Positions 30,198 through 42,063 are shown, counted from the stretch's first letter. The stretch is DNA of 64,000 nucleotides from Pararge aegeria (GCF_905163445.1 NC_053196.1:15339501-15403500), one strand, 5' to 3'. A program made the numbers and translations. Notes: a model not told the origin generated them from the sequence alone.

Positions 30198-33021
30198 AGT
30201 TTTAACAAAATTGTAACTATTTAACGTTAGTGGTTTTCTAAAAGTTGGAGACAAAGTAATTTTTGAATTTAAGCTCTATTATATTGGTCTTACCACAAAT
30301 TTCAGAAATAAACAAATAAAGGTAGTCATCGGTCAAAACACTATCACATCACATTTGATTTAACACGAAAGATAAACATGTCGAGAAAGTCCGATAAATA
30401 GGAGGAAGCCTGGTTACACTCCTTGCGGTCAAAGACGGATCAGAAACACCTGTAGCTGTCTGTTTTTTTCTCTCTCTACTCGGTCATTGCTCCATATACC
30501 CGTCTCTTTCGCAAACCTTATGATGTCATGTACGTCCTTGGGTTTTCGACCATGTTTCGGCGAAGGCAAATGACCATAAAGTCGTAAAACATTTTTTGTT
30601 CGGACCTTTTTGCTCTTATTTTATAACATAAACACTAAACACACCATCCTTAAGATTTGTTACCACACTATCCGATACGACGTCTCAATACGCAAAATGT
30701 GCATGCCTACGCATTGTCTGGTGCCTACGCATTATTTGGTATTAAATAAGTACGTATTGTAAGAGATTTAAAATCAACTGTTGTTATTTTTAGATAAATT
30801 TAGTTTAGGTAGAAATGAGTTCAATTTTAGATATGGAGTAAACTAATCATTTGTCTGTTGTAATCGTAGAACTATGTTTTTTAACATGGAACCTTGAGAG
30901 AAAAATACGAAGATAAAGAGATGCTTTAAGCCCAGCGAATGAATATTTAAATATGTTAGCTGTTTAAGACCTTCTGGGTCTTATGAACAAAGGTGGCATA
31001 ACTCCATTAGTTATGCAGTTTTTTTGTCACACTTCAACTAACAAGTACAACTAATACGTTTCAAATATCAGATCGTGAAAAAACACTATAACTTTTGGGA
31101 ATTTATGTTACGTTTATTAAGGTAGTGATTAGTTTTATATTAGCTAGTAACATGAAAAATTATCTAGAGATTTAAAACTACTTGACTGCACTGGAGACGA
31201 CACTAATATAAAGTTGAATATCGTATCGGATTATGTGGAAGAGCTTTGAGGCAAGATTAGCAGTTTTTGCGCATTACACAGCTGAGTGTTGAGATACATA
31301 ATTAAGTGTTGGCTTGGAACCGGTTTTCAAAATTATGGCTGTAATAGCGTTTATTGCTTGTGAAATTACTTATTTTATTACGCGCAAGCCATAAGCGAAT
31401 GACCGAGATTTCATCACTGTAATACTGATGATCGTTACAGTCTTTAACCATAACGGTAAATTATTTCTGGGAAACGATTTTCTTTTAATTTTCTCTGATT
31501 TATTACAAGTTTTAATTAAATATTTAGTAATGTATGGAAAAAATTCAATGCCTTAATTCTACGAATTGATGCGACGAATTTAACGAATTGAATCGAATCT
31601 GTGTGTGGTTCTTATTTAAAGGGCTAACCTGTTAGGGATATGGCAGTTATATGTGAAGCTGATGACTATAACATGAGTATATATTAATACTTAGTGTAGG
31701 CATTAGAGGTCAAACCAAGTGGTTTCTACGAGACAGGTCTTTGTCGGTAGGTTGGTAACTCGTCACCGCCGAAGCCTTCCATCAGACATCCCATGTCTAT
31801 CTATTTGTTATTGGATTCTGAGCCAAACCATTATGTAAAAGAAAGCAACTCAACTTCTAGTAGACAACTAATTTAGGCACAATACATAAAAAGCATCACA
31901 GATCAAAAAAGTGTAGACAAAACTGTACTTCTGCTCAACAACAAAAAAAAAACCTACCGCATTCTAGGTACGTCCCAGTGACCACGCGTTATTCCATCTA
32001 CCACCTGCTCATCCTGTCCATTATCTACTTGTCCCTTTCACTCTTATACATTTATGCATGTTTTTATATAGCTGTCTCTTGTAAACCAAAACTCTGACTT
32101 AAATTTTTGTTATTGTCTTCGACTGAGGTTCTTATTCTTTGTGCATCTTTGACCTTGGCTTTAATTTCGAGGAAAAAATTGTAAAGGTTACTTAGTTATG
32201 GAAAAGGATGGGTTTATTGTTTCTTTTTACTTTTTTTGAACAAAACTATTTTTTCTTAAGATTTTAGTAGGAAGGAACATTGGCATACCTTTTTGTAAAA
32301 GTTAATTTTTAACAGATGCAATAAACATGGCTTGACATTGTTCCACGTATTATCTGCACATGTGACAGCGTGTATGAAACCTACTAACTTGGATTGGCAG
32401 TCAAATTACTTGAAGGAAAATTAAAGATATCTAAAAAGCAAATTATTATTTCCTCCTAAAAACTCAGCCAATTATAGCTGTTGAGTTTGATTCAGCAAAG
32501 AAACTATCTTTTGAAGGCTTTGTTAGGTTTTGTTAGGTTACGGTTTTAATCGGTATAATTCTGATATAACTACTTTTATTGTCAAGCGGTAAAACCAGAA
32601 ATAGAAATACGCACCATTCAATTTGAACTCAAAGATTAATTTCACAATCTCAGCACCCATACAAAAACCATAACATCCGCCATATGGTGTTTAATACGGA
32701 TTGAATATTGGCCAAATGGTCCCACAAAAACGCCAAAAACATTTGCCACCCTACAAGTTAGAGCATAAAACACACTTTTACTTATCAACTTATGATTTTC
32801 TCTGGTTTTTTTTTACGGATGCTACGGTTATGCGTCCATAATTAATATGACCCGCCGTTTTGAATATGGCAACTCTCAAGTGAAGTAATTTTTTTACGGC
32901 CACTGACTTCTATTGTAACTATAGTATAAAAGAGATCAGTGCCTATGGCCTACCGCGTCGTGACTTTATTGATAAGAGCTAAATTAATCAGGTAGATTAA
33001 ATTTTATTAAGCGTGAGTTTT
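30198..33021. other. AT-rich stretch, one SINE-B fragment only
   Basis: Apart from 31615-31800 I see no coding frame or known repeat in about 2.8 kb. Confidence 0.45.
31615..31800 (-). mobile_element. SINE-B fragment
   Basis: GGGCTAACCTGTTAGGGATA, TCTTTGTCGGTAGGTTGGTA and GCCGAAGCCTTCCATCAGAC. The head is missing. Confidence 0.5.
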
Positions 33022-33065
33022 AACTGGGATAAAGTAAACTACCTCGAGTTTACTTTATCCCAGTT
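33022..33065. repeat. Perfect 19-bp hairpin
   Basis: AACTGGGATAAAGTAAACT, loop ACCTCG, AGTTTACTTTATCCCAGTT. No repeat family recognised around it. Confidence 0.8.
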
Positions 33066-33479
33066 TAAAAGAAAAAAAACTCTTAGGAAATAAATGTTAA
33101 AAATCTAACTTTTTGTTTAATTAGCTATAGTGCCCGACATACACACAAATCGATTTGATGTTTAATGATTCTTAATTATTTGTATTGAAAAATAAACAAT
33201 ATACTTACGTACTCATCATTTGTTTTAACTTGCCTTCTAATGTAAACAAAGTGAGATAAAATAAATTAAAACATACAGAATAAAAAGAGTTTTTCTGTAT
33301 GTAAGTGTGTTTTTGCGAAGCTATCACAGCTAAGGCTAAGCCTTCGACTTCTCTTTCGGAGGGCCCACTTCAAATCTGAGCGCGTACCTTGAGCTTACAC
33401 CCTTAAATTATACCCTGGATCAACACATGGACTACTTTTTATTGCAGAAATACTTACGGTGACGCAGGATTTATGAGAA

Positions 33480-33517
33480 ACCAAAGAAACGCGGACGAAG
33501 CCGCGGGCAACAGCTGG
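33480..33517 (+). mobile_element. Helitron-like 3' end, fragment
   Basis: CGCGG-ACGAAG-CCGCG forms a 5-bp hairpin 9 bp before a terminal CTGG, matching the H-A type end. The upstream extent is not resolved. Confidence 0.4.
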
Positions 33518-34109
33518 TATTACATAAACGATTTTAAAAGGCAACATTATATTAATCGGTGTATTGGCTGGACGAAAGGTTCCGCATACTCGTCTTAAAT
33601 GGAAAGCGGAAAATTAATGACATAGCAAAACCTGTAATATCTCGTAACAAGATATTATGTGTCAAGTGCGCTGTAGGTAGGTATGCCATACTTGTTTCGT
33701 ATCTCGATCGTTTATTTTCTTAATATTTAGATGACTCGGTGAACTTCGTACCATATCCGACTTTCAGTAGAGTCGTTTACGAGTAAATGACTCTGTAACC
33801 GCTAAAGTAAAATGGACCTAATGCCACTTGTTTGAGAGGCCTATACTTTTGATTTTGTTCTGTAACGTTCCGTCAAAAGCCGGAGCGACAGAATTCTAAG
33901 CAAATTTGAGTTTTTAAAACATTAAAATAAGATCCATTTTACTCCGACATTCAAGTATTTCCATACTCGAAAACGAGTCCTGGATTGCGAGCGAGTAAAT
34001 CTAGTACTAAGGCTACATAAAGTAATGAGTATTTAGGTGTAAATGTATCGTTCAACCTCAGTTTCGGACAATGCATTGTATCTAAGACAAAAAACAGCCG
34101 GCAAGAAAC

Positions 34110-34175
34110 TTGTGTTACAGTAATTTTGTAAAGTGGGTAATAATTAAACTTATGATAACTATAACTTATCTACAA
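34110..34175 (+). repeat. Unassigned repeat X, short copy next to Y
   Basis: TGTTACAGTAATTTTGTAAA then GTGGGTAATAATTAAACTTA. About 30 bp upstream of repeat Y. Confidence 0.5.
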
Positions 34176-34206
34176 CGTGTAACCTGTTTAAAGGTACATA
34201 ATTATA

Positions 34207-34530
34207 TTTAATAAAGAATCACTCTGTAAAAATATTAAATCAAAAGAATCATATTTATTTTTCCATACAAACGAATTCAAAACATTCTAAGTGTTTACTT
34301 TTGACAACCCTATTGAAAATAAAATACCATAGACGCGCATAGTACCTACCTATTCTACACGACGAGTACCTAATAGACACAGTAGTCAGTTTATTTTAAT
34401 TTTGAATGTGATGTTAGGGCTGTATTTCTTTCAGTTAAAACTATGACAGTGGCTTACTCAAAAACTATTAGCGTTCCGGTTTCACAGATCAGTCCCAGAG
34501 ACGGTAAGCAATGTACCTCTAAAGCCTAGG
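34207..34530 (+). repeat. Unassigned repeat Y
   Basis: AAAGAATCACTCTGTAAAAA, ACGAATTCAAAACATTCTAA, GACGAGTACCTAATAGACAC, CGGTTTCACAGATCAGTCCC. Colinear with 29.54 and 39.59 kb. Confidence 0.5.
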
Positions 34531-35049
34531 AAGTATTATTTTGGTTTACACGTGCAATACTAATATTAAGTATAAAAAGGAAAGATTTTTTCGTTTGTTT
34601 CTTAGTTTGTTTGTACCCAATACCCCAAGTAGGTACGTTACCGATTTAAACCAAAAGAAAGTTAAACTATCACAAAGTAACATAGGTTATAATTTATTTT
34701 CAAAAAGTTGGAGAACATTTAAATTCGTTTTAAGTCCTACCAAATGTTTATCGCAAGTTAAATATAAATAAAGGACTAAACCTACACAAAGCAGTACGTT
34801 TTCGAAATACACTTAATTGAATAAATTAATAGTATGTATATACTTACTCATTTATTGTATGTTATAGTATTTAAATATGTAAGTGTTGTTATTATATATA
34901 TTAGTTTATTTTTATTTATTAATTATATTTTTTTACTTTTTATATTTTTGTGCACACTAGTTTATGTATTAGCATGTAGTTATTCGCATGTATGTATTTT
35001 AATATTTGTACCACCAGCAGTCTATTCTCCTCTTCTTTTTTTTCCCTAA

Positions 35050-35160
35050 TTCTAAGGTTGCCGCCTTTTGTATTACTACTTCTTTCGATATGTTTCTGTT
35101 TTTGTTATATTTTAAATATGTTAATGTTGTGGTATACAAATAAAGAGTTTAATAAATAAA
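35050..35160 (+). mobile_element. LINE 3' end, family G (GGCCGCCTTTTGTATT)
   Basis: From GGTTGCCGCCTTTTGTATTA through TGGTATACAAATAAAGAG it is essentially identical to 54.94-55.04 kb. AATAAA is present near the end. The AT-rich open frame just upstream (34834-35049) is probably element or background sequence and is not called as a gene. Confidence 0.55.
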
Positions 35161-35693
35161 TAAATTATTAATGAAAACTACACCTGATTATTTTTTACAA
35201 GAATAGGTACAAAACTTAACATATGCTTTAAAAACAATCCAAATGCAGAAGGAGTCGCGAGCAATAGCTGGTCATATACATTTCAGTACATTTGTGCTGT
35301 CTTGAGAATGCAATCACTTGGCATCCTCCTTAAGGTTAAGCGGTACTTTATGCCGTAACAGTTTCTCATATGCATGTGCAGCATGTCTAGGGGTTTCCAA
35401 ACTTTGCTTAAAACAGTATTATTGAAATAAACAGTTTATATGTCACTTTCTGGACGCCCCAATAAGGATTAATTACAATTTTAAAGCAAACACCAATAAC
35501 ATCATAATAATAATGCTTTTAAACGATAATAGTACCGCCCCAGCACGTCTAGCAGATATGTTTCTTCAGGAAACGACAAAATGTTTACAATATATGTCTC
35601 CTGCTCAGTCTGTCTGCTGGTTCGATTGTGCACTGAGTATTATCTCCTGCTCCCATTTGTGGGATACCGCCAATTAGGTACCATATAGTTTTC

Positions 35694-35957
35694 GACGGAC
35701 AATTGGCACAGCGGGCAGCCACCCTGCTTTCTGAGTCCAAGGCTGTAGGTTCGGCTCCCTCAACTGGATAATGTGTGTGTGACGGACCTGAATGTTATTA
35801 CGTGTATTTGTATTTATCTGTATTCTGAATATTATAAGTGTTTCTGTATATTGTGCATAAAAATATTCATCAGTAATCTTAGTACCCAAAACACAAGCTA
35901 CGCCTACTTTAGGGCCAGATGTGTGTGTATTGTCGTAGTATATTTATTTATTTTAAT
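35694..35957 (+). mobile_element. SINE-A copy
   Basis: GACGGACAATTGGCACAGCG to TATTGTCGTAGTATATTTAT. Box B mutated (GGTTCGGCTCC). Confidence 0.7.
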
Positions 35958-36206
35958 TCTATTATTCGTGAGGGAGGTTAGACAGTTGTTTCGTGGCTAT
36001 ATCATTTAACTAATATATAGCATTATAAGGTCGCGCCGCGCCAGGTCATTAAGATTGCGCAATATAACTAGATCAAAGTTCAGTTAACTCGTTGCTTATT
36101 AGGCTACGTGCATAATACAACATGCTATGAATTAACTATTTTATTTATCTCTTAAGTTTATTGTTGGATAATTAGTCAGCTAACCGATTGAAGTCCAGTT
36201 TAGTAG

Positions 36207-36456
36207 TTAATATACTACGACAACGCACACATCGCCATCTAGCCCCAAAGTAAGCGTAGCTTGTGTTATGGGTACTAAGATAGCTGATGAATATTTTTAT
36301 GAATAATATACCTAAATACTTATAATATACATATAAACACCCAGCCACTGAAAAGCATTCATGCTCATCACACAAACATTTTCCAATAGTGGGAACCGAA
36401 CCCACGGCCTTGGACTCAGAAAGCAGGGTCGCTGCCAACTGCGCCAATCGGCCGTC
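36207..36456 (-). mobile_element. SINE-A copy
   Basis: TAATATACTACGACAACGCA to TGCGCCAATCGGCCGTC. With 35.69-35.96 kb it forms a tail-to-tail pair about 250 bp apart. Confidence 0.72.
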
Positions 36457-36929
36457 CATAGTATTAGTCAGTACTATTGGAACTGTTTGTGAAAGAGCTC
36501 TTGCGGGGAGGTAATAGTGTTACCGCCATGCTTATTTCTGCTGCAAAACAGCATTCTTGAATAGTTGTGTTCGGTAACTAACGTAAAATCAACCACGAGT
36601 AACTTGTTATCTGATTAATTTAATCATATTAACTAATCTATTAAAAAAATAATCGATTGATGCCAACAGTGTGTACGCTAACTTGTTCATAGCCCTTTAG
36701 AGACATGTGATAAACACAGAATTTAGAAAACACAGAACCCTTGTTTGGCCATTATTGCATGCAGTGCATTGCGTCCAAAAATAGTGAAAACGACTCGCGC
36801 ACGGCTCACTTCACCCACGGAATGTTGCTAGCTCACAAACTTTTTCCCATTTTATGGAAAACGTTCCGTACCTGTTTGAGAAACACTACTAAAGTGGAGT
36901 GGTTGTTGATGCTTCATTAATAGTCGTGT

Positions 36930-37139
36930 TCATTGTATCTGTATGTTAATTCTGTAGTGATAAATTATTTCGTGTTCCTGGAAGTCGTCAGACGCGTCCG
37001 GATCCATACGCGCTGAATCCTCTTTACGCAAATGGTTCGCACCCGACGTGTCGCCAACGCGCTCCAGTTCTGCGCCCACCGTGCCGCGACCGATTGTAGT
37101 TATTTTCGTTTTGCCCCGTGGCCTAAACTCCGGGGTCAA
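36930..37139 (-). CDS. GC-rich open frame of unknown origin
   Basis: A 69-codon minus-strand frame (TTG or other non-ATG at the top; first internal ATG at about 37005 gives MDPDASDDFQEHEIIYH). The sequence is charged (RGKTKITTIGRGTVGAELER) and is markedly GC-rich compared with the surrounding AT-rich DNA. Not matched to any TE blocks seen elsewhere in the window. It could be an exon, or a decayed TE. No convincing splice sites were found. I do not recognise it. Confidence 0.2.
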   Translation of the reverse strand: MTPEFRPRGKTKITTIGRGTVGAELERVGDTSGANHLRKEDSARMDPDASDDFQEHEIIYHYRINIQIQ

Positions 37140-37154
37140 CCGGACATCGGCGTA

Positions 37155-37191
37155 GCAGACTCACTCTCGTGTCCAAACAGAGTGAGTCTGC
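37155..37191. repeat. 13-bp inverted repeat
   Basis: GCAGACTCACTCT (37155-37167) and AGAGTGAGTCTGC (37179-37191) with an 11-nt loop, beside the GC-rich stretch at 36.97-37.15 kb. Confidence 0.8.
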
Positions 37192-37548
37192 AGTGCATAC
37201 AATAATGTCTCAATGGGGATTCTGTATGTTCTTAATTCTGTGGTTAGTAGTATAGGTAGCTTTTACCTATCCAATTTAAAGAACTAATTTCCTCTGTAAC
37301 CATTAAGATGTTCTGTACGTGGCTTAACCGAAATGCGACTTGGCAATGCGGCCAACTCGCACGAAAATTAGACACGACGATCACCATGCCACATTTTAGC
37401 GCCGCACTTTAAATTACGCCCAATGACCCGTTGAAAACGGCTTGGGAAATGTTCCTTTTCATATCACATTTTATCTTAATGCTTTAAAGAGTTATTTCTT
37501 GTACAAAAATGTAGTGTATTATATTACATTTTTTTTAATGCATCCGTA

Positions 37549-37621
37549 AAAAGATTGTATACATTAAAATGTATACAAGTGTAGTAAAAGATTGTATACA
37601 TTAAAATGTATACAATCTTTT
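37549..37621. repeat. 37-bp tandem pair containing a 36-bp perfect palindrome
   Basis: AAAAGATTGTATACATT occurs at 37549 and 37586; in the second copy it is followed by AA and its exact reverse complement (to 37621). The first copy keeps only the first 11 bp of the right arm (AATGTATACAA). Confidence 0.85.
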
Positions 37622-37664
37622 TTATTATATGAGTTTGTTTGTTTAGTATCAAAGAAAATATTTC

Positions 37665-37895
37665 CACAACGCTGTCCCAGTGCGGATTGGTGGACTCCGC
37701 ACACCTTTGAGAACATTATGCGGAACTCTCAGGCATGTAGGTTCCTCGCGATGTTGTCCTTCACTTTTGAAGCAAGTAATATTTTAATTACTTAAAACGC
37801 ACATGACTTAGATAAGTAAGAAGTGCGTGCTGGGATTCGAACTCGGCCCTCCGAAAGTGAAGTCGAGCTCCTACCCCGACTACCATGGACACTGC
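37665..37895 (-). mobile_element. SINE-C copy
   Basis: TCCCAGTGCGGATTGGTGGA, GAACTCTCAGGCATGTAGG, CTGGGATTCGAACTCGGCCC (box B reversed), AGTGAAGTCGAGCTCCTACC. Confidence 0.62.
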
Positions 37896-38317
37896 CCGAC
37901 TTTGTGGTAAGCGTCTTGGTTTAGCTCAGTGAATTTTATATTTCGTACCGTGTTTTTTTTTTTATTATGTATAGACTAAGGTTTGGGCATGGATGAAGCA
38001 ATCGCAAACACGTCTGTGAGCACACAGGGTCCCCCCGAAAACTAGCGCCGCAGTTCGCTGCGGCTTCGTGCTGAGACGGAACCCTGTTTGTCTACATGCT
38101 TTCTGTTTTTTTTGTTGTTAGATATATTTTTGCATACAATTGTAAGCAATTTTGTGGGTAAATTCAAATTCAAATCTTTGTTTGCGTGATTGCAAGTTAA
38201 CAAATATGATCTTATAATAAAACATAACAAGTTTCGTGCTACAATCTTGGAAAATTTGAAAAATATTAAATTTCATTTACCCAATGCGTTATGACCGCGT
38301 CAAGATTTTTTAGTAGT

Positions 38318-38510
38318 AATTCAAATTCAAAATTCATTTATTTAAAGTAGGCCTAATATAAGTACTTTTGAAACGTCAAGTCTGTCTGTTTGTAGTGACT
38401 CACCGACACCGACACCGGTTCGGAAGGCAGATTCTACCGAGAAGAAGCCGGCAAGAAACTCAGCAGTTGCTCTTTTCCAACATCAAAAATTTACATTTTA
38501 CATTTAACAT
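38318..38510 (-). mobile_element. LINE 3' end, GAATTT-tailed family
   Basis: The plus strand opens TTCAAATTCAAAATTCATTT, then AAGTAGGCCTAATATAAGTA, CCGGTTCGGAAGGCAGATTC and GCCGGCAAGAAACTCAGCAG, the inverse of 24.3-24.49 kb. Contains a tandem CACCGA repeat. Confidence 0.65.
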
Positions 38511-38589
38511 TCATTTTTCTATCTTGTGAGAGATAAAAGCGGAGCCGGATGCTTCCAAGCAACCTTGTCATTAGATACATAGTAATAAT

Positions 38590-39132
38590 TGGTATTGGTA
38601 CCATACGGTAAGTGGTAAACCATGGCTTATAAACCGAGCAACACTTCACAGTGCAAGCAAGGAGCATCTACATCCTACAACATGCCGCCCTGTGCCCATC
38701 AATTTTAAGACGTAGGTGTGAAGCTTCACGTGCATGTTACCGGCAACCATTTTCGGACCGGAACACAGCATTGCAGAAATGCTGATTAGCGGCAGAAATA
38801 AGCACGGTTTGCCGGACGAGCTCTACCACTACCGAATTATTATGAATTCAAATAACTCAAATAACTGACAGTATTTTCAGTGGAACTTTTCACTTGGCAA
38901 CCACGCCCTTCAGACCGGAACATAACAATGCTGATTGGCAGCAGAAATACTCGTAAGCACGGTTTGCCTGACGAGCTCTGTCACAAAGGTCCACTCCTTC
39001 TTCATTAGGATTTCGAATAACTTAAAAACGTCAAGCTCGTACCCGTATGTAACAGAACCTCGTAAGTAAGGAATATATTTTTCAAATTGTTTCGTTGAAC
39101 TGACAGTATTTTCAGTGGAACTTTTCACTTCT
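38590..39132 (+). repeat. LINE-like 3'UTR remnant with a partial tandem duplication (period 235)
   Basis: AGCAACACTTCACAGTGCAA, ATGCCGCCCTGTGCCCATCA and GGCAGAAATAAGCACGG are common in lepidopteran LINE 3'UTRs. A second unit repeats GACCGGAACA, CAGCAGAAATAC and GACGAGCTCT. Each unit ends with the same 33-bp block (38863-38895 and 39098-39130). Confidence 0.5.
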
Positions 39133-39360
39133 AAAACTTACCGAATCTAAAATAGATCCAATTTTAATCTCCAAGGTTTTAAAAATAGATCCTTCAGCAA
39201 ATGCATAGGATAAATGGTTGAATGCCAGGCTTTTAGCGATGTACGCGAGCATGCCCGGAAACTCTACGAAGTAGGTACTGACATGCTAAGTACCTCCGTC
39301 GCTGCTTGATGTAAACATGGCATTCCACTAGAGAAAATGGGGGATTCCTGTATTGATTTA

Positions 39361-39575
39361 CTAGCGTTGCCTCGCGATTTCGTGCACGTATAAGTCAACC
39401 TTATAAGATAGACATGCTGTCGAGTACTTCTTTTAGAACTTTTAAGACAACTTTGTCAAACATGATTTTATCGAGACTTTAAGCGTTTAAAAAGCGCACG
39501 CAGCGGAAGTTCTGGATAGGAAAAAGAACCCCGTATTTGAAACATTCTTCATTGGCGCTATGCAAAACTGAAGAA
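39361..39575 (-). mobile_element. Helitron-like element, family H-B, joined to unassigned repeat Y
   Basis: The plus strand opens CTAGCGTTGCCTCGCGATTT and continues through the H-B blocks to CATTCTTCATTGGCGCTATG. It then runs straight into repeat Y (39588-39912). The junction may mean that H-B and Y are parts of one larger element. Confidence 0.5.
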
Positions 39576-39587
39576 GGATGCATAAGT

Positions 39588-39912
39588 ATAAGGAATCAAC
39601 CTGTAAAAATATTAATGCAAAATCAGAAGCATACCTATTTATTTTTTCATACAAATAAATTCAAAACATTCTTAGTGTTTACTTATGACAACCCTTACCC
39701 GATTAAAGATAAAATAACATAGACGCGCATTGTACCTACGCTACGCGACGAGTACCTAATAAAGAGACAGGATTCACTTGATTTTAATTTTGAATTTGAT
39801 GTTAGGGCTGTATCTGATTTCTTTCACTAAAACTATATCAGTGTTTACACAAAAATTATCAGCGTTTTACGTTCACAGATCAGTCCCAGAGTCACTACAT
39901 AATGTACCTGTA
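39588..39912 (+). repeat. Unassigned repeat Y, downstream of H-B
   Basis: AAGGAATCAACCTGTAAAAA, TAGACGCGCATTGTACCTAC, ATCTGATTTCTTTCACTAAA, TCACAGATCAGTCCCAGAG. H-B sequence ends about 13 bp before it. Confidence 0.5.
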
Positions 39913-39951
39913 CCGAATATAATAGAAACCTAAAATATAATAGAATAGAAA

Positions 39952-40115
39952 CCTGCATGCCTGGGAGTTCTCCATTATGTTCTTAACCGCGACGTGTGAA
40001 GTATACCCATCCAAACTTGGCCAGCATGGTAAGTAAACAACAGGCTACACCCTTCTCACTCTGAGAGGACATCCGTGGCCTGTAGTGGGTCATAGGTTAA
40101 AGATGATGATGATGA
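39952..40115 (+). mobile_element. SINE-C fragment (3' part)
   Basis: CCTGCATGCCTGGGAGTTCT, CTTCTCACTCTGAGAGGACA, CCTGTAGTGGGTCATAGG, GATGATGATGATG. Confidence 0.5.
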
Positions 40116-40764
40116 CTGCGAATGACGTAATCAGTACATACTCGTACGCGCCAGTTGAATAACTCTCTCTCTTTCTTATTTCTCTCGCAAATGCAAAGGA
40201 ACGGGGAATGTCGGTCTCTTAGCCATGTTGGTATGCATACCAGGCTCACGATCGCGGGGGAAATTCAACCGCGTACTGACGTAGGCATTACTTGAATCTA
40301 GAATAGCGATGTTGAAAATGTGAATAAGGAAGCCTTGAATATCAAAATGTACGTGGAATACAGCTTGTATCCTGAAGATGGACGTTGGATATATACTTTT
40401 ATTTATTATTTTATCGTCTTAGCGAAATTTGGAAAAGAGGACAGCCTACATTCTGGATTCGACTAGACAACTTTTAACTCCGGAAAACTAAAGGTTCACA
40501 CGGAAAATAACAACCGAATAAATCGAGCAAAAAGTACATTCGTAACATAGCGGAAAAGTCTCGTGAATTAATCGAAGATTTATGCCCATTTTTCACTTGA
40601 ACGTAGGCTTCACCAACTCTTAGAGGTGATAACTATTGGTGAAAGGTTGATGTAATACTACGAATCTCCTTAGATTAGGCGTTACTTATTTAGGAATTGC
40701 CTTGTTCGTCGATAATGATAACGGGCATTTTAGTAATTTAATAATAAATGCATTCAGTAAAAAG
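40116..40764. other. Stretch without recognised features
   Basis: Unique-looking, AT-rich, no coding frame longer than 60 codons. Confidence 0.4.
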
Positions 40765-41195
40765 CCTGATGACCTATGCTTCTGAAACATGGTCGCTGAC
40801 TATTGGCCTCGTAAGAAGGCTGAGAGTCACTCAGCGGGCGATGGAGAGAGCTAGCTCGGAGTATCTCTGTGTGATCAAATCAGAAATGAGGAGATCCGTA
40901 GAAGAACCAGAGTTACCGACATAGCTCAACGAATCGCAAAGCTGAAGTGGCAATGGGCGGGGCACATAGCTTGAAGAACGGATGGACGTTGGAGTCCCAA
41001 GGCTGGAATGGTGGCCCCGCATTGGTAAGCACAGTGTTGGTCGCCAATGCTGCGCTGACAGCGGACAGATGACATCAAGCGCGTCGCGGGGAGCCGCTGG
41101 ACACAAGCGGCACAAAACCGTAGAATTTGGAACTCCCTTCAAAAGACCTATGTCCAGCAGTGGACGTCTATCGTTTGACATGATGATGAAAAAGC
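40765..41195 (+). pseudogene. RTE-like LINE C-terminal fragment, decayed
   Basis: Reads YASETWSLTIGLVRRLRVTQ at the start, then AKLKWQWAGHIA, and ends GTCCAGCAGTGGACGTCTAT plus GATGATGAA. It extends further upstream than the copy at 42.9 kb. Broken by frameshifts and by an extra segment at about 41042-41070. Confidence 0.7.
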
Positions 41196-41632
41196 CTTTA
41201 TTTCCACATTAAAACAGCTAGACACTTTAATTTTAACTATTTGTGCTGGTTCATAATTTCGTACTGTACAGAATTCCAGATAACAGGTCTTGGCTGCGCT
41301 CAAAGTACCTACTAGAGATATAATATACAAGCTCTTGGTGATCAGACAAAACACGAGCGTTGCCAAATCGCTCCAGTATTGCCTCTACAGCTCCTACAGC
41401 AGTCGTAATAATAATCTGGCAGGCAGTGCAACAATGCATTCATTGTCTCGCCGTAGTTTATATAGTTCTGGTTTTAAGGGGGGTAAGTGCTATCAAAAAG
41501 TACTATCAAAAATACCCTGGTATTACTACTGTATTACCACAGGAAAAAGTTTTTCCTGGGATAGTTAATATAAAGGACTGGCTGACCCGCGCAACTTGGT
41601 ATGCACCAAATTGGTGATGAAAAAATATTTAA

Positions 41633-42063
41633 TCCCTACTTAATATTATAAATGTCACTGTAAGTTTGTTTGTTACGCTTTCACGCAAAAACTACTCAAA
41701 CGATCCTCATGAAACTTTTTACAAATATTCTTGGAAGTGTTAAAAGTAATATAGGATACTTTTTCCCGACATTAAGCTCGGTTCCTTGCGGAGAGGGGAT
41801 AAAAGTGTTTCACGATTTTACACCATAACTCCGACAAATTATAACCGATTTAAATAAATATTTTTGTACGATAGAGGTTATAATGTGTGTTAAATTTTCT
41901 CCAAACTTTGTGTAGATCTGAATGTGGTTTGAGATAGAGGACAGAACTCCTCATTAAGGGCTTAGCGATACTGAATACTTTAATTTTTTTAGAACTACAA
42001 CTAAATTGAATGCCACATCAAAATACAATATCAAACGCAGACAAAGTCGCTGGCAACAGCTAG
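41633..42063 (+). mobile_element. Helitron-like non-autonomous element, family H-A
   Basis: Begins TCCCTACTTAATATTATAAA after an A and ends GGCAACAGCTAG before a T. It is colinear with the other H-A copies but lacks the segment around CAGCGGACAGCAGC that they carry. Confidence 0.6.

Noticed and set aside
34834..35049. Hydrophobic 71-codon frame that could look like a membrane peptide
   Set aside because: Extreme AT bias generates F/I/L/Y codons; no start context or homologue, and it precedes a LINE 3' end.
41290..41617. Overlapping frames of 85-92 codons
   Set aside because: Two frames of similar length in the same place with no motif; no support as genes.
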